DNA of 64,000 nucleotides from Rubrivivax sp. (lineage in GTDB: Bacteria > Pseudomonadota > Gammaproteobacteria > Burkholderiales > Burkholderiaceae_C), in NCBI GenBank assembly GCA_022843905.1, contig JALHMT010000021.1, forward strand, positions 32,819 through 96,818, in the 5' to 3' direction. The notes beneath the pieces were generated by a model. That model was not told the origin of the DNA. It was given only the letters and a program-made list of their open reading frames with translations, and did no database searches. Numbering within the stretch: position 1 is the first letter of the stretch; the number at the start of each line of letters is the position of its first letter. Both the position numbers and the translations under genes were made by a program. Below are positions 18,282-26,884 of this stretch, piece by piece.

Positions 18282-19291
18282 CCCGCATCATCCTGCAGCG
18301 CCTGCTGGCCGCGCTGCCCAACCTGATCGGGGTGGTGGTGATCACCTTCATCCTCACGCGCGCGCTGCCGGGCGATCCGGCGGCCTACTTCGCTGGCGGC
18401 GCCGCCACCCAGGAAGCGGTGGAGCAGGTGCGTGCCCAGCTGGGCCTGGACAAGCCGCTGGTCGAGCAGTTCTTCGTCTACGTCGCCGGCCTGGCGCGCG
18501 GCGACCTGGGGCTGTCTCTCACCACCGGCCAGCCCGTGCTGCAGGAACTGCTGCAGCGCCTGCCGGCCAGCCTGGAGATGGTGCTGCTGGCGCTGGTGCT
18601 GTCCTGCGCCGTCGCCATCCCGCTGGGCGTGCTGGCGGCCACGAGACCGGGTTCCTGGATCGACCAGCTCTGCCGCGTCATCACCACCGCAGGCGTCTCG
18701 CTGCCGACCTTCTTCACCGGGCTGCTGCTGGCCTACGTCTTCTATTTCCTGCTCGGCTGGGCGCCGTCGCCGCTGGGTCGGCTCGACCCGATGTACTCGC
18801 CGCCGCCGGGAGTCACCGGTCTGTACCTGATCGATGCCGCGCTGGCGGGCGATGCGGGCCTGTGGTGGGCGGCCCTCAAGCAGCTCATCCTGCCGGTGCT
18901 GACCATGGCCATCTTCGTGCTGGCGCCCATCGCGCGCATGACGCGCGCCTCGATGCTGGGCGTGCTGTCGGCCGACTTCATCCGCACGGCGCGCGCCAGC
19001 GGGCTGTCGTCGTCCACCGTGCTGCTGCGCTACGGCCTGCGCAATGCGCTGCTGCCGGTGGTCACCACGCTGGGCATGGTGTTCGGCTACATGCTCGGCA
19101 GCAGCGTCATCGTCGAGAAGGTCTTCGGCTGGCCCGGCGTGGGCAGCTATGCCATCGACGCGCTGACGGCGAGCGACTACGCGCCGGTGCAGGGTTTCGT
19201 GGTGGCGATGGGCATCCTGTTCGTGCTGCTGAACCTGCTGGTGGACGTGCTGTACGTACTCATCGACCCCCGGGTCACGCTCGAAGGCTGA
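18278..19291 (+). CDS. ABC transporter permease, dipeptide type (DppB-like)
   Basis: 337 residues with six likely membrane helices. The N-terminal part ([26 protein letters not shown] shortened here to its core [14 protein letters not shown]) and LPGDPAAYF, then [12 protein letters not shown] and the C-terminal [15 protein letters not shown], are standard DppB/OppB marks. It starts inside the stop of the preceding hydrolase gene (ATGA) and is followed by the DppC partner after five bases. With DppC and the two ATPases it should form the importer fed by the binding protein at 7457. Confidence 0.85.
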   Translation: MTRIILQRLLAALPNLIGVVVITFILTRALPGDPAAYFAGGAATQEAVEQVRAQLGLDKPLVEQFFVYVAGLARGDLGLSLTTGQPVLQELLQRLPASLEMVLLALVLSCAVAIPLGVLAATRPGSWIDQLCRVITTAGVSLPTFFTGLLLAYVFYFLLGWAPSPLGRLDPMYSPPPGVTGLYLIDAALAGDAGLWWAALKQLILPVLTMAIFVLAPIARMTRASMLGVLSADFIRTARASGLSSSTVLLRYGLRNALLPVVTTLGMVFGYMLGSSVIVEKVFGWPGVGSYAIDALTASDYAPVQGFVVAMGILFVLLNLLVDVLYVLIDPRVTLEG

Positions 19292-19296
19292 GCACC

Positions 19297-20175
19297 ATGG
19301 CCGCCGTCACCTCCACATCGCCCCAGCCTTCGTCATCGACGCTGGGCCACGTGCGCCACGTGCTGGCCGAGAACCCGGTCACGCTGCTGGCCGCGGCGAT
19401 GTTCGCGATGTTCGTGGTGCTGGCGCTGATCGGGCCCTGGATCGTGCCCTACGACCCGCTGGCCAGCAACGCCGCGGTGGCACTGAAGCCGCCGTCGGCC
19501 GCGCACTGGTTCGGCACCGACGCGCTGGGGCGCGACATCTTCTCGCGCGTGGTGGTGGCCACGCGACTGGACCTGGGCATCGCCGTCAGCGCGGTGGCGG
19601 TGTCCTTCCTGATCGGCATGCCGCTGGGCCTGGCGGCGGGCTTCTTCGGCGGCTGGTGGGACCGCATCGTCACGCGCGTGTCCGACACCATCATGGCCTT
19701 CCCGCTCTTCGTGCTGGCCATGGGCATCGTGGCGGCGCTGGGCAACACGGTGGGCAACATCGTGCTGGCCACGGCCATCATCAACCTGCCCTTCTACGTG
19801 CGCGTGGCGCGCGCCGAAGCCAACGTGCGGCGCAACGCGGGCTGGATCGAGGCGGCGCGGCTGTCGGGCAATGGCGACCTGCGCATCCTGGCGATGCACC
19901 TGTTCCCCAACGCGCTGCCGCCGGCCATGGTGCAGGTCAGCCTGAACATGGGCTGGGCCATCCTCAACGCCGCCGGCCTGAGCTTCATTGGCCTGGGCGT
20001 GCGCCCGCCCGACCCGGAGTGGGGCATCCTGGTGGCCGAAGGCGCGCAGTTCATCGTCTCGGGCGAGTGGTGGGTGGCCTTCTTTCCCGGCATGGCGCTG
20101 ATGCTGGCGGTGTTCACCTTCAATCTCCTCGGCGACGCCCTGCGCGACATTTTCGACCCACGGCGGAGAACATGA
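19297..20175 (+). CDS. ABC transporter permease, dipeptide type (DppC-like)
   Basis: 292 residues. Family marks are HWFGTDALGRDIFSRVV near the N-terminus, the EAA-type coupling loop IEAARLSGNGDLRILAMHLFPN, and the C-terminal NLLGDALRDIFDPR. It partners the DppB-like permease just upstream. Its stop lies within the ATGA that starts the first ATPase gene; the GC-rich repeat begins exactly at this junction, so the end of this gene is the left edge of the repeat. Confidence 0.87.
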   Translation: MAAVTSTSPQPSSSTLGHVRHVLAENPVTLLAAAMFAMFVVLALIGPWIVPYDPLASNAAVALKPPSAAHWFGTDALGRDIFSRVVVATRLDLGIAVSAVAVSFLIGMPLGLAAGFFGGWWDRIVTRVSDTIMAFPLFVLAMGIVAALGNTVGNIVLATAIINLPFYVRVARAEANVRRNAGWIEAARLSGNGDLRILAMHLFPNALPPAMVQVSLNMGWAILNAAGLSFIGLGVRPPDPEWGILVAEGAQFIVSGEWWVAFFPGMALMLAVFTFNLLGDALRDIFDPRRRT

Positions 20176-21284
20176 CCCCCCCCCGTAGCGCCTTCGGCGC
20201 TCCCCCCCAGGGGGGCGCACCCAGTGGACCGGCGGAGCCGGATCCACGGCTGCCGCTTGGGAAGTCCCCTTCCATCCCGCTGCTCGACGTGAAGGACTTC
20301 AGCCTGGAGTTCCGCACGCGCAGTGGCACGGTGCGCGCGCTGGAAGGCGTGAACCTGAGCCTGCGCAAGGGCGAGATCGTCGGCCTGGTGGGCGAGAGCG
20401 GCTCGGGCAAGTCGGTGCTCAGCTACGCGCTGCTGGGCATCAGCGACCGCGCGGCCAAGGTGACCGGCGGCACGGCGGTGTTCGGCGGGCTGGACCTGCT
20501 GCAGGCCGACGAGCCCACGCTGGCCGGCCTGCGCGGCCGCGAGATCTCGATGATCTTCCAGAGCCCGCGCACGGCGCTCAACCCGATCCGCCAGGTCGGC
20601 CTGCAGATCGAGGACGTGCTGCGCCGCCACGCCGCGGCCAGCGGGCCCGACCTGCAGACCAGCCTGCGCCAGCGGGCCGTGCAGGCCTTGCGCGACGTGG
20701 CCATCGCCGACCCCGAGCGCCGCATCGCCGCCTACCCCTTCGAGATGTCCGGCGGCATGTGCCAGCGCGTGATGATCGCGCTGGCGCTGGCCTGCAAGCC
20801 CTCGCTGCTGATCGCCGACGAGCCCACCACGGGGCTCGACGTGACGACGCAGGCCGCCGTGATGGACCTCATCACCGGGCTGGCGCGCGAACGCCAGATG
20901 GCCACGCTGTTCATCACGCACGACCTCGCGCTGGCGGCCGACTACTGCGATCGCATCGTCGTGATGCACGCCGGCCATGCAGTGGAATCCGCACCCACGG
21001 CCAGCCTGTTCGCGTCGCCGCGCCACCCCTACACGGCACGGCTGATGTCGTCGACGCCCGGCGCGCGCAGCACCATCGCCAGCCTGCAGCCGGTGCCGGG
21101 CCAGCTGCCCGACCTGCGTCGCGAGGACCTGCCGGCCTGCCGCTTCGCCGAACGCTGCGAGCGCGCCAGCCCTCGCTGCCGCAGCGAACGGCCGGTGCTC
21201 GACACCTCGCAGCCGCATGCCGTCGCCTGCTGGCACCCGATGCACGAGGCCGCCCCGGCAGCCGAGGCCGAGCACCATGTCTGA
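20172..21284 (+). CDS. ABC transporter ATP-binding protein, dipeptide type (DppD/OppD-like)
   Basis: 370 residues from ATG 20172. Walker A is GESGSGKS, signature MSGGMCQR, Walker B LLIADEPTTGLD, and the C-terminal oligopeptide-transporter zinc-like motif CRFAERCERASPRC is present. The first 33 or so residues (from MTPPRSAFGAPPQGG to RLPLGKSP) have no family counterpart; they are the translation of the GC-rich repeat at 20173-20250. The conserved domain starts only at LLDVKDFSLEF. No ATG exists between the repeat and the domain, though GTG 20289 is in frame, so either the repeat-derived leader is translated or a non-ATG start is used. Confidence 0.85.
   Translation: MTPPRSAFGAPPQGGAPSGPAEPDPRLPLGKSPSIPLLDVKDFSLEFRTRSGTVRALEGVNLSLRKGEIVGLVGESGSGKSVLSYALLGISDRAAKVTGGTAVFGGLDLLQADEPTLAGLRGREISMIFQSPRTALNPIRQVGLQIEDVLRRHAAASGPDLQTSLRQRAVQALRDVAIADPERRIAAYPFEMSGGMCQRVMIALALACKPSLLIADEPTTGLDVTTQAAVMDLITGLARERQMATLFITHDLALAADYCDRIVVMHAGHAVESAPTASLFASPRHPYTARLMSSTPGARSTIASLQPVPGQLPDLRREDLPACRFAERCERASPRCRSERPVLDTSQPHAVACWHPMHEAAPAAEAEHHV
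20173..20250. repeat. GC-rich three-stem repeat forming the 5' end of a coding region
   Basis: The stems are GCGCCTTCGGCGC (20188-20200), a C7/G6 hairpin around 20202-20216, and GTGGACCGGC paired with GCCGGATCCAC (20224-20247, one bulge). The order and loops match the repeat at 9065-9140. It overlaps the DppC stop and supplies the first codons of the DppD-like gene. Confidence 0.6.
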
Positions 21285-22233
21285 CACCGCCTCCCCGCTG
21301 CTGCAGGTCGAGAAGCTGCACAAGCGTTTCCCGGTGGCCGGCAAGCGCGGGTCATTGCTGCATGCCGTGGACGACGTGAACTTCACCATCGGCGCCGGCG
21401 AGAGCCTGGGGCTGGTCGGTGAGTCGGGTTGCGGCAAGAGCACCCTGGTGCGCGTGCTCGCCCGTCTGCTGGACACCACCGAAGGCCGCATCGTCTTCGA
21501 CGGCCGCGACCTCGCCGAGATGCCCGCAAGGCGCTTCGCGCAGGCGGCAGAGCGTGCGGCCATCCAGATGGTCTTCCAGGACCCGACCGACAGCCTGAAC
21601 CCGCGTTACACCGCGCGCGAGACCATCGCCGAGCCGCTGCGGCTGCTCAGCGCCCAGCGCGGCGCCGAAGCCGCCGCTCGCGTCGACGAGGTGGCCGAGC
21701 AGGTGGGCCTGCCGCAGTCACTGCTGTCGCGCTACCCGCATCAGCTCTCGGGCGGGCAGAAGGCCCGCGTGGGCATCGCGCGTGCGCTGGCCGTGCGGCC
21801 GCGGCTGCTGATCCTGGACGAGCCGACGGCCGCACTCGACGTCTCGGTGCAGGCCGTGGTGCTGCAGTTGCTGGACCGCCTGCGGCGTGAACTGCAGCTG
21901 AGCTACCTCTTCGTGTCGCACGACCTCAACGTCGTGCGGCTGCTCACCGACCGCGTGGCGGTGATGTACCTGGGAAAGCTGGTGGAACTGGGGCCTTCGG
22001 AAGCCGTGTTCCGCGCGCCGAAGCATCCCTACACACAGGCGCTGGTGTCGGCGATCCCGGGGCAGGGCCCCCGCATCCGCCTGAGCGGGGAGGTGTCCAG
22101 CCCGATCGATCCGCCGTCGCATGCCTGCCGTTTCCACGGCCGCTGCCCGCGGGGCGAAGATCGCTGCGCGCGCGAGGCACCGCTCTTCGTCGACATGCGT
22201 GGCCACGGGGTGGCCTGCCACTTTGCGGCATGA
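21277..22233 (+). CDS. ABC transporter ATP-binding protein, dipeptide type (DppF/OppF-like)
   Basis: 318 residues from ATG 21277, eight bases inside the end of the previous gene. Walker A is GESGCGKST, signature LSGGQKAR, Walker B LLILDEPTAALD, followed by SHDLNVV and the C-terminal CRFHGRCPRGEDRC motif of oligopeptide ATPases. With the DppD-like protein it forms the ATPase pair of the second importer of the operon. The regulator gene starts seven bases after its stop. Confidence 0.87.
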   Translation: MSDTASPLLQVEKLHKRFPVAGKRGSLLHAVDDVNFTIGAGESLGLVGESGCGKSTLVRVLARLLDTTEGRIVFDGRDLAEMPARRFAQAAERAAIQMVFQDPTDSLNPRYTARETIAEPLRLLSAQRGAEAAARVDEVAEQVGLPQSLLSRYPHQLSGGQKARVGIARALAVRPRLLILDEPTAALDVSVQAVVLQLLDRLRRELQLSYLFVSHDLNVVRLLTDRVAVMYLGKLVELGPSEAVFRAPKHPYTQALVSAIPGQGPRIRLSGEVSSPIDPPSHACRFHGRCPRGEDRCAREAPLFVDMRGHGVACHFAA

Positions 22234-22240
22234 TGAAGCC

Positions 22241-22957
22241 ATGACACCCCAGGTCAAGGCCGCCGCACCCGAAGCAGCCGCGCCGCGCGGCAACCTCGCG
22301 GAACAGGTCTATGCGCAGCTCAAGGCCGACCTGCACGACTTCCTGTGGATCTCGGGCGACCGCTTCTCCGAGGCCGAGATCGGCCAGCGCCTGGGCGTCA
22401 GCCGCACGCCGGTGCGCGAGGCGCTGTTCCGGCTGCGCAACGAAGGCTTCCTGGAGGTCGAGTCCAAGACCGGCTGGTTCGTCAAGCCGATCGACTTCGA
22501 CAAGCTCGAACAGCTCTACGACCTGCGCATCGTGCTCGAGACCGCCAGCATCGCGCGGCTGGGGCAGCGCAGCGAAGACCCGCCGGAGCTCGACGAACTG
22601 AAGGCGCACTGGCTGGTGCCGGCCTCCGAGCGCCTGACCGACGGTCGCCGGGTCGGCGCGCTCGACGAGCAGTTCCATGCCTGGCTGGTGCGGGCCGCCG
22701 GCAACCAGGAGATCGCGCGCGTGCACCACGACGTCACCGAGCGCATCCGCATCGTGCGACGGCTGGACTTCACGCGTGGCGACCGCATCGAGGCCACCTA
22801 CCAGGAGCACGCCAAGGTGCTGCGCGCAGTGATGCAGCGCAAGACCGAGCAGGCGCAGCTGCTCATGCGCAGCCACATCGAGCAGAGCAAGACCGAAGTG
22901 CGCAAGATCACCCTGCATGCGCTGCACGAGGCCAAGGGACGTCTGGGGCGGCGATGA
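22241..22957 (+). CDS. GntR-family regulator with FCD ligand domain
   Basis: 238 residues from ATG 22241. The winged helix lies at about residues 18-85 (NLAEQVYAQLKADL, then EAEIGQRLGVSRTPVREALFRLRNEGF). The C-terminal all-helical FCD domain follows, with likely metal or ligand residues Asp (YDLRIVLE), His (DEQFHAWL), and His in EHAKVLRA and RSHIEQS. Such proteins are usually repressors released by an intermediate of the pathway they control. It is the last gene of the operon and the palindrome at 5552-5563 is its likely operator, so it would be made along with the enzymes it controls. Confidence 0.87.
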   Translation: MTPQVKAAAPEAAAPRGNLAEQVYAQLKADLHDFLWISGDRFSEAEIGQRLGVSRTPVREALFRLRNEGFLEVESKTGWFVKPIDFDKLEQLYDLRIVLETASIARLGQRSEDPPELDELKAHWLVPASERLTDGRRVGALDEQFHAWLVRAAGNQEIARVHHDVTERIRIVRRLDFTRGDRIEATYQEHAKVLRAVMQRKTEQAQLLMRSHIEQSKTEVRKITLHALHEAKGRLGRR

Positions 22958-22978
22958 CGGCTCGGCGATGATCGGGGC

Positions 22979-23383
22979 ATGACAGACGCGCCCAAGTACG
23001 CCAGAAGCACACCCGTCGAAGCCTGGCTCGAAGACATCCGCCTGGTGGACGAAGACCGGTTCCAGATCGTGCTGAGCCTGCACAAGCTGGTGCTGTCGGT
23101 GAATCCGGCCATCAGCGACGCCGTCAAATACGGCGGCCTGCTGTTTTCGGCCGGGCCGCCCTTCTGCGGCATCTTCTCGTACACGCGCCATGTCTCGCTG
23201 GAGTTCAGCCGCGGCGCCTCGCTGCCCGACCCTCACGGGGTGCTGGAAGGCGAGGGCAAGAAGCGCCGCCACATCAAGATCGAGCGTCGCGGCGACATCT
23301 TCAAGAAGAACGTGCGCGAGTACGTCGAGCGCGCCTTCGCGCAGGCTGCCGGCAAGCCGGCGGGGCAGCGCGCAGCGGGCTGA
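22979..23383 (+). CDS. DUF1801-domain protein
   Basis: 134 residues. The sequence has the DUF1801 (YdhG/iron-chaperone-like fold) pattern: a helical start, LVLSVNPAISDAVKYGGLLFS in the middle, CGIFSYTRHVSLEFSRGASL, and a basic end (KKRRHIKIER). The function of the family in bacteria is not known. It starts 21 bases after the GntR stop and could be read with the operon, but nothing in its sequence links it to nitrogen scavenging. A start at ATG 22979 gives the usual family length. Confidence 0.75.
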   Translation: MTDAPKYARSTPVEAWLEDIRLVDEDRFQIVLSLHKLVLSVNPAISDAVKYGGLLFSAGPPFCGIFSYTRHVSLEFSRGASLPDPHGVLEGEGKKRRHIKIERRGDIFKKNVREYVERAFAQAAGKPAGQRAAG

Positions 23384-23569
23384 ACAGCGCTTTCCGTGAC
23401 GCACCGGACAGACGCAGTCCGGGCGTTCGTGATGCTTCTCACGCTGCGTCTTGCAGCGTTCTTCCTCCCCCGATTCGAGGGGGCGATTACAGCCCCTGGG
23501 AAGCTCGTTCGTCGTTGCCAGGGCATGGCCGGTGCCCTAAGCTCCAGCCACATTCAACAGGGGGGTTTC

Positions 23570-24550
23570 ATGTCCGCGTCCAACGTCCACAAGCTGCTTT
23601 TCAAGGCAGCGACCGTGGCAGGCCTGGTGCTGGGTTCGTTCCAGGCCAGCGCAGCTCCCACCAGCCTCGTCGTCTTCGGCGACAGCCTGTCCGATCCCGG
23701 CAACATGTTCGCGCTGTCGTCGCTGTTCGTGCCGCCGCTGCCGGCGCCCATTCCTTCGCTGCCCTACGTCAACGGCCGCTTCTCGAACGGGCCCGTGGCC
23801 GCCGAGTACCTGGCCAGCCACCTGGGCGTGCCGACGACCAACTATGCCTACGCGGGGGCGAGCACCGGCCTGACCAACCCCTACTTCGCCGGGCAGCCAC
23901 CCGCCTTCGCGCCGCTGTTCAACACCGGCATGACCTCGCAGCTCAACACCTTCACCGCCAGCCTGGGTCCGGGCGGCGCCGACAGCGGTGCGCTGTACTT
24001 CGTGATGGGCGGTGCCAACGACTTCCTCGAAGGGGGCCTGGCCGACCCCATCGGCACGCTGAACACGGCGATCGGCAACCTGGTGAACATCGTCTCGACG
24101 CTGTACGGCGCCGGTGCGCGCGACTTCTTCCTGCCGCTGCTGCCCGACCTGGGCGCCACGCCCCGCATCCAGGCCCAGGGGCCGGTCGCAATGGCACAGG
24201 CGCGCGGCCTCTCGATGCTCTTCAACGCGAGCCTGGTGGGCGCCTACGAGCAGCTCGCCGCGGCCCTGCCCGACGAGAACTTCACCTACTTCGACACCCT
24301 GGCGGCGCAGGACGAGATCAGCGCCCAGACGCTGCTGGCCGGCGGCTCGACCAGCGTGCCCTGCGTGGTGGCCCAGGCCAACCCGACCTGCAGCGGCTTC
24401 TTCTTCTTCGACGACATCCACCCGACCACGGCCGTGCATGCAGGCATCGCCTCGCGCATGATGCTGGAGATCCCCGAGCCGGGCACGCTGGCGTTGGTCG
24501 GCGTGGCGCTGTTCGCCGTGGGCCGGCGTCGGCTGCGCGCCCAGGCCTGA
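23570..24550 (+). CDS. GDSL/SGNH-family esterase with PEP-CTERM tail
   Basis: 326 residues from ATG 23570 (a run of six G just upstream serves as ribosome site). A signal peptide (MSASNVHKLLFKAATVAGLV) is followed by the block I motif VVFGDSLSDPGN with the catalytic serine, the block III-like MGGANDF, and block V DDIHPT with the Asp-x-x-His pair. The order is that of extracellular lipase/thermolabile-haemolysin-type esterases. The tail PEPGTLALVGVALFAVGRRRLRAQ is a PEP-CTERM sorting signal, so the enzyme should be retained at the surface or in exopolysaccharide. It is a single-gene unit ending at a convergent gap. Confidence 0.85.
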   Translation: MSASNVHKLLFKAATVAGLVLGSFQASAAPTSLVVFGDSLSDPGNMFALSSLFVPPLPAPIPSLPYVNGRFSNGPVAAEYLASHLGVPTTNYAYAGASTGLTNPYFAGQPPAFAPLFNTGMTSQLNTFTASLGPGGADSGALYFVMGGANDFLEGGLADPIGTLNTAIGNLVNIVSTLYGAGARDFFLPLLPDLGATPRIQAQGPVAMAQARGLSMLFNASLVGAYEQLAAALPDENFTYFDTLAAQDEISAQTLLAGGSTSVPCVVAQANPTCSGFFFFDDIHPTTAVHAGIASRMMLEIPEPGTLALVGVALFAVGRRRLRAQA

Positions 24551-24598
24551 GGCGGGGTGCCCGAGCCCCGGCGCGGGTCGGCCCGCGCGGGGGGCCTC
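24549..24598. terminator. GC-rich hairpin between convergent genes
   Basis: GAGGC (24549-24553) pairs with GCCTC (24594-24598), and inside it a CCCCGGCGCGGG / CCCGCGCGGGG pair forms a strong stem with one bulge. It lies in the 59-base gap between the esterase and the convergent oxidoreductase gene. There is no U-run on either side, so a terminator role is likely but not proven. Confidence 0.4.
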
Positions 24599-24609
24599 TC
24601 AGGGGCGCG

Positions 24610-25596
24610 TCAAGGAATGGCCAGCACCACGTTGCCCGTGGCCTGGCCCTGTTCGACCAGCTGGTGCGCATGCACGATGTCGGCCAGCGCCACCCGCGCG
24701 CCGATGGCGTGCGTGATGCGGCCGCTCTCCAGCAGGATCTGCAGCGCTGCCACGGCCCGCGCCCGGTCTTCGGCCGACAGCTTGTAGACGATGAAGAACA
24801 GCAGGTTCAGGTTGTTCGAGATGAGCGGGAAGAAGGGCAGGCTGAACTGCGGCGCGCCGCTGCCGTAGACCACGCAGTCGCCGCCCGGCCGCAGCGCCCC
24901 CAGATCGATGGCGGCGTTGGCGGCGATGTCGACCTCGACGATGCGGTCCACCCCGCGGCCCGAGGTGAGCTGCTGCACACGTGCCACCACGTCCTCGCTG
25001 CGGTAGTCGATGACCTCGTTGGCCCCTGCGGCCAGCGCGATGTCGCCCTTTGCCGGGCTGCTGACCGTGGCGATCACGCTGGCCGCGCCCAGGGCTCTTG
25101 CGAACTGCACCGCGTAGTGCCCCACCGCACCGGCACCGCCCGCCACCAGCACGCTGCGGCCCTGCACGCCGCCGTGGGTGAGCAAGGCGTGCAGCGCCGT
25201 CAACGCAGGGATGCCCAGGCAGGCGCCGGCCTCGTCGGGCACGCCGGGCGGCAGCGGCACGGCCTGCGCCTCGGGCAGCACCACGTACTGCGCGGCGGTG
25301 CCCATGGCCCGGCCGAAGGCGGCGTTCCACAGCCAAACGCGCTGGCCGATGCGCTCGGGGGCGACGCCTTCGCCCACCGCGTCGATCACGCCCATGCCGT
25401 CGCTGTGCGGCACCACGCGCGCAAAGGGCATGGCGCTGCTGCGCAGCCCGGCCCGGCTCTTCACGTCGGAGGGGTTCACGCCCGACCAGCGCAGGCGCAC
25501 GCGCAGCTCGCCGGCGCCGGGTTGCGGGTCCGGCAGGTTGCCCAATTGCAGGACCTCGGCCGCCGGGCCGGTTCGTTCGTAGAAAGCAGCTTGCAT
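24610..25596 (-). CDS. MDR-superfamily NADPH:quinone reductase-like oxidoreductase
   Basis: 328 residues from ATG 25596. The medium-chain dehydrogenase build is clear: a GroES-like part (GELRVRLRWSGVNPSDVKSR), then the nucleotide fold with LVAGGAGAVGHYAVQFARALGA. The structural and catalytic zinc cysteines of alcohol dehydrogenases are absent, which points to the zinc-free quinone reductase branch. The loop RIVEVDIAANAAIDLGAL and the C-terminal ARVALADIVHAHQLVEQG fit that group. The substrate is unknown. It stands alone, divergent from the Bug-type gene at 25785. Confidence 0.8.
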   Translation of the reverse strand: MQAAFYERTGPAAEVLQLGNLPDPQPGAGELRVRLRWSGVNPSDVKSRAGLRSSAMPFARVVPHSDGMGVIDAVGEGVAPERIGQRVWLWNAAFGRAMGTAAQYVVLPEAQAVPLPPGVPDEAGACLGIPALTALHALLTHGGVQGRSVLVAGGAGAVGHYAVQFARALGAASVIATVSSPAKGDIALAAGANEVIDYRSEDVVARVQQLTSGRGVDRIVEVDIAANAAIDLGALRPGGDCVVYGSGAPQFSLPFFPLISNNLNLLFFIVYKLSAEDRARAVAALQILLESGRITHAIGARVALADIVHAHQLVEQGQATGNVVLAIP

Positions 25597-25784
25597 GTGG
25601 GAAGTGCGCGGCAGGGCGCGTGCAGAAATGCGCCCCGGGCGCGGTGGACGGCATTGTGGACCGGGCCCGGAACCGGCAGGCGTTTTCCCGTGTCGTGCAC
25701 CGCATCCCGCGGTCGTACGATGACCCTCCAACAGGCGCCGCCGAAGCCCGGCTCAGCCTGGTCAGAACCGATGGAGACAGCCCC

Positions 25785-26774
25785 ATGAACCGCATCCTCA
25801 CTCCGGCCTCGCGCCGCCGCTTCATCCTGCAGACCGCCGCCGCGGCGGGCAGCATCGCATTGCCGACCCTGGCGCTCTCGCAGGGCTTTCCTGCCAGGCC
25901 CATCCGCTACATCTGCCCCTGGCCGGCCGGCGGCTCCACCGACGCGGTGATCCGTGCGCTGGCCACCAGCGCGGCCAGATCGCTGGGCCAGAACATCATC
26001 GTCGACAACAAGCCGGGCGCGGGCGGCATGCTGGGCGCCAACGAACTGGTGAACGCCGCGCCCGACGGCTACACGCTGAGCCAGCTGCCGCACGGCGTGT
26101 TCCGCATCCCGCACATGCAGAAGACCAGCTTCGACACGCTGAAGGACTTCACCTGGATCGCCTGCCTGACCGGTTACACCTTCGGCCTGGTGGTGCCTGC
26201 CGACTCGCCCATCAAGAGCATCGCCGACCTGGTGGCCTGGGCCAAGGCCAACCCCGGCAAGTTCAGCTACGGCTCCACCGGCACCGGCACCAGCCCGCAC
26301 CTGGCGGTGGAAGAGTTCGCGCAGCGCGCCGGCATCCAGCTGAACCACGTGCCCTTCAAGGGCAACGCCGACAACATGCAGGCCATCCTGGGCGGCCACA
26401 CCATGGCCGCCAGCGATGCCACCGGCTGGGCGCCCCACGTCGAGGCCGGCAAGCTGCGCCTGCTGGCCACCTACGGCAGCAAGCGCACCAAGCGCTGGCC
26501 CAACGTGCCCACGCTGGACGAACTGGGCTACAAGACGGTGAGTGACTCGCCCTTCGGCGTGTGCGGCCCCAAGGGCATGGACCCGGCCGTGGTGCGCACG
26601 CTGCACGACGCCTTCCGCCGGACGCTGGACGACCCGGCCGTGCTGGCCGCCTTCGACAAGTTCGACCAGACGGTGATCTACATGGGCACCGAGGCGTACA
26701 CGAAGTTCGCGCGCGAGAGCTTCGAGGCCGAGAAGGCGACCATCGAGCGGCTGGGGCTGGCCGCCAAGACCTGA
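25785..26774 (+). CDS. Bug/TctC-type periplasmic solute-binding protein
   Basis: 329 residues from ATG 25785. A twin-arginine-like signal (SRRRFILQTAAAAGS) precedes FPARPIRYICPWPAGGSTD, the family opening. The two ligand-loop regions are visible (NKPGAGGMLGANE and GSTGTGTSPHLAVEEFAQ). Family members capture organic acids; many are orphans without TctA/TctB membrane partners, as here. It is followed after 110 bases by a CoA-transferase gene, which suggests that the bound acid is activated with CoA. Confidence 0.85.
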   Translation: MNRILTPASRRRFILQTAAAAGSIALPTLALSQGFPARPIRYICPWPAGGSTDAVIRALATSAARSLGQNIIVDNKPGAGGMLGANELVNAAPDGYTLSQLPHGVFRIPHMQKTSFDTLKDFTWIACLTGYTFGLVVPADSPIKSIADLVAWAKANPGKFSYGSTGTGTSPHLAVEEFAQRAGIQLNHVPFKGNADNMQAILGGHTMAASDATGWAPHVEAGKLRLLATYGSKRTKRWPNVPTLDELGYKTVSDSPFGVCGPKGMDPAVVRTLHDAFRRTLDDPAVLAAFDKFDQTVIYMGTEAYTKFARESFEAEKATIERLGLAAKT

Positions 26775-26884
26775 ACGCCGCGGCGGGCGCGCGCGGCCCG
26801 TCGAAGGCCGACCGGGTGCCTTCTGCCGCTACATTGCCGTCTGGTCGACGTTGACCGGCGGCTGATGATCGGGGAGGGCTTTCG

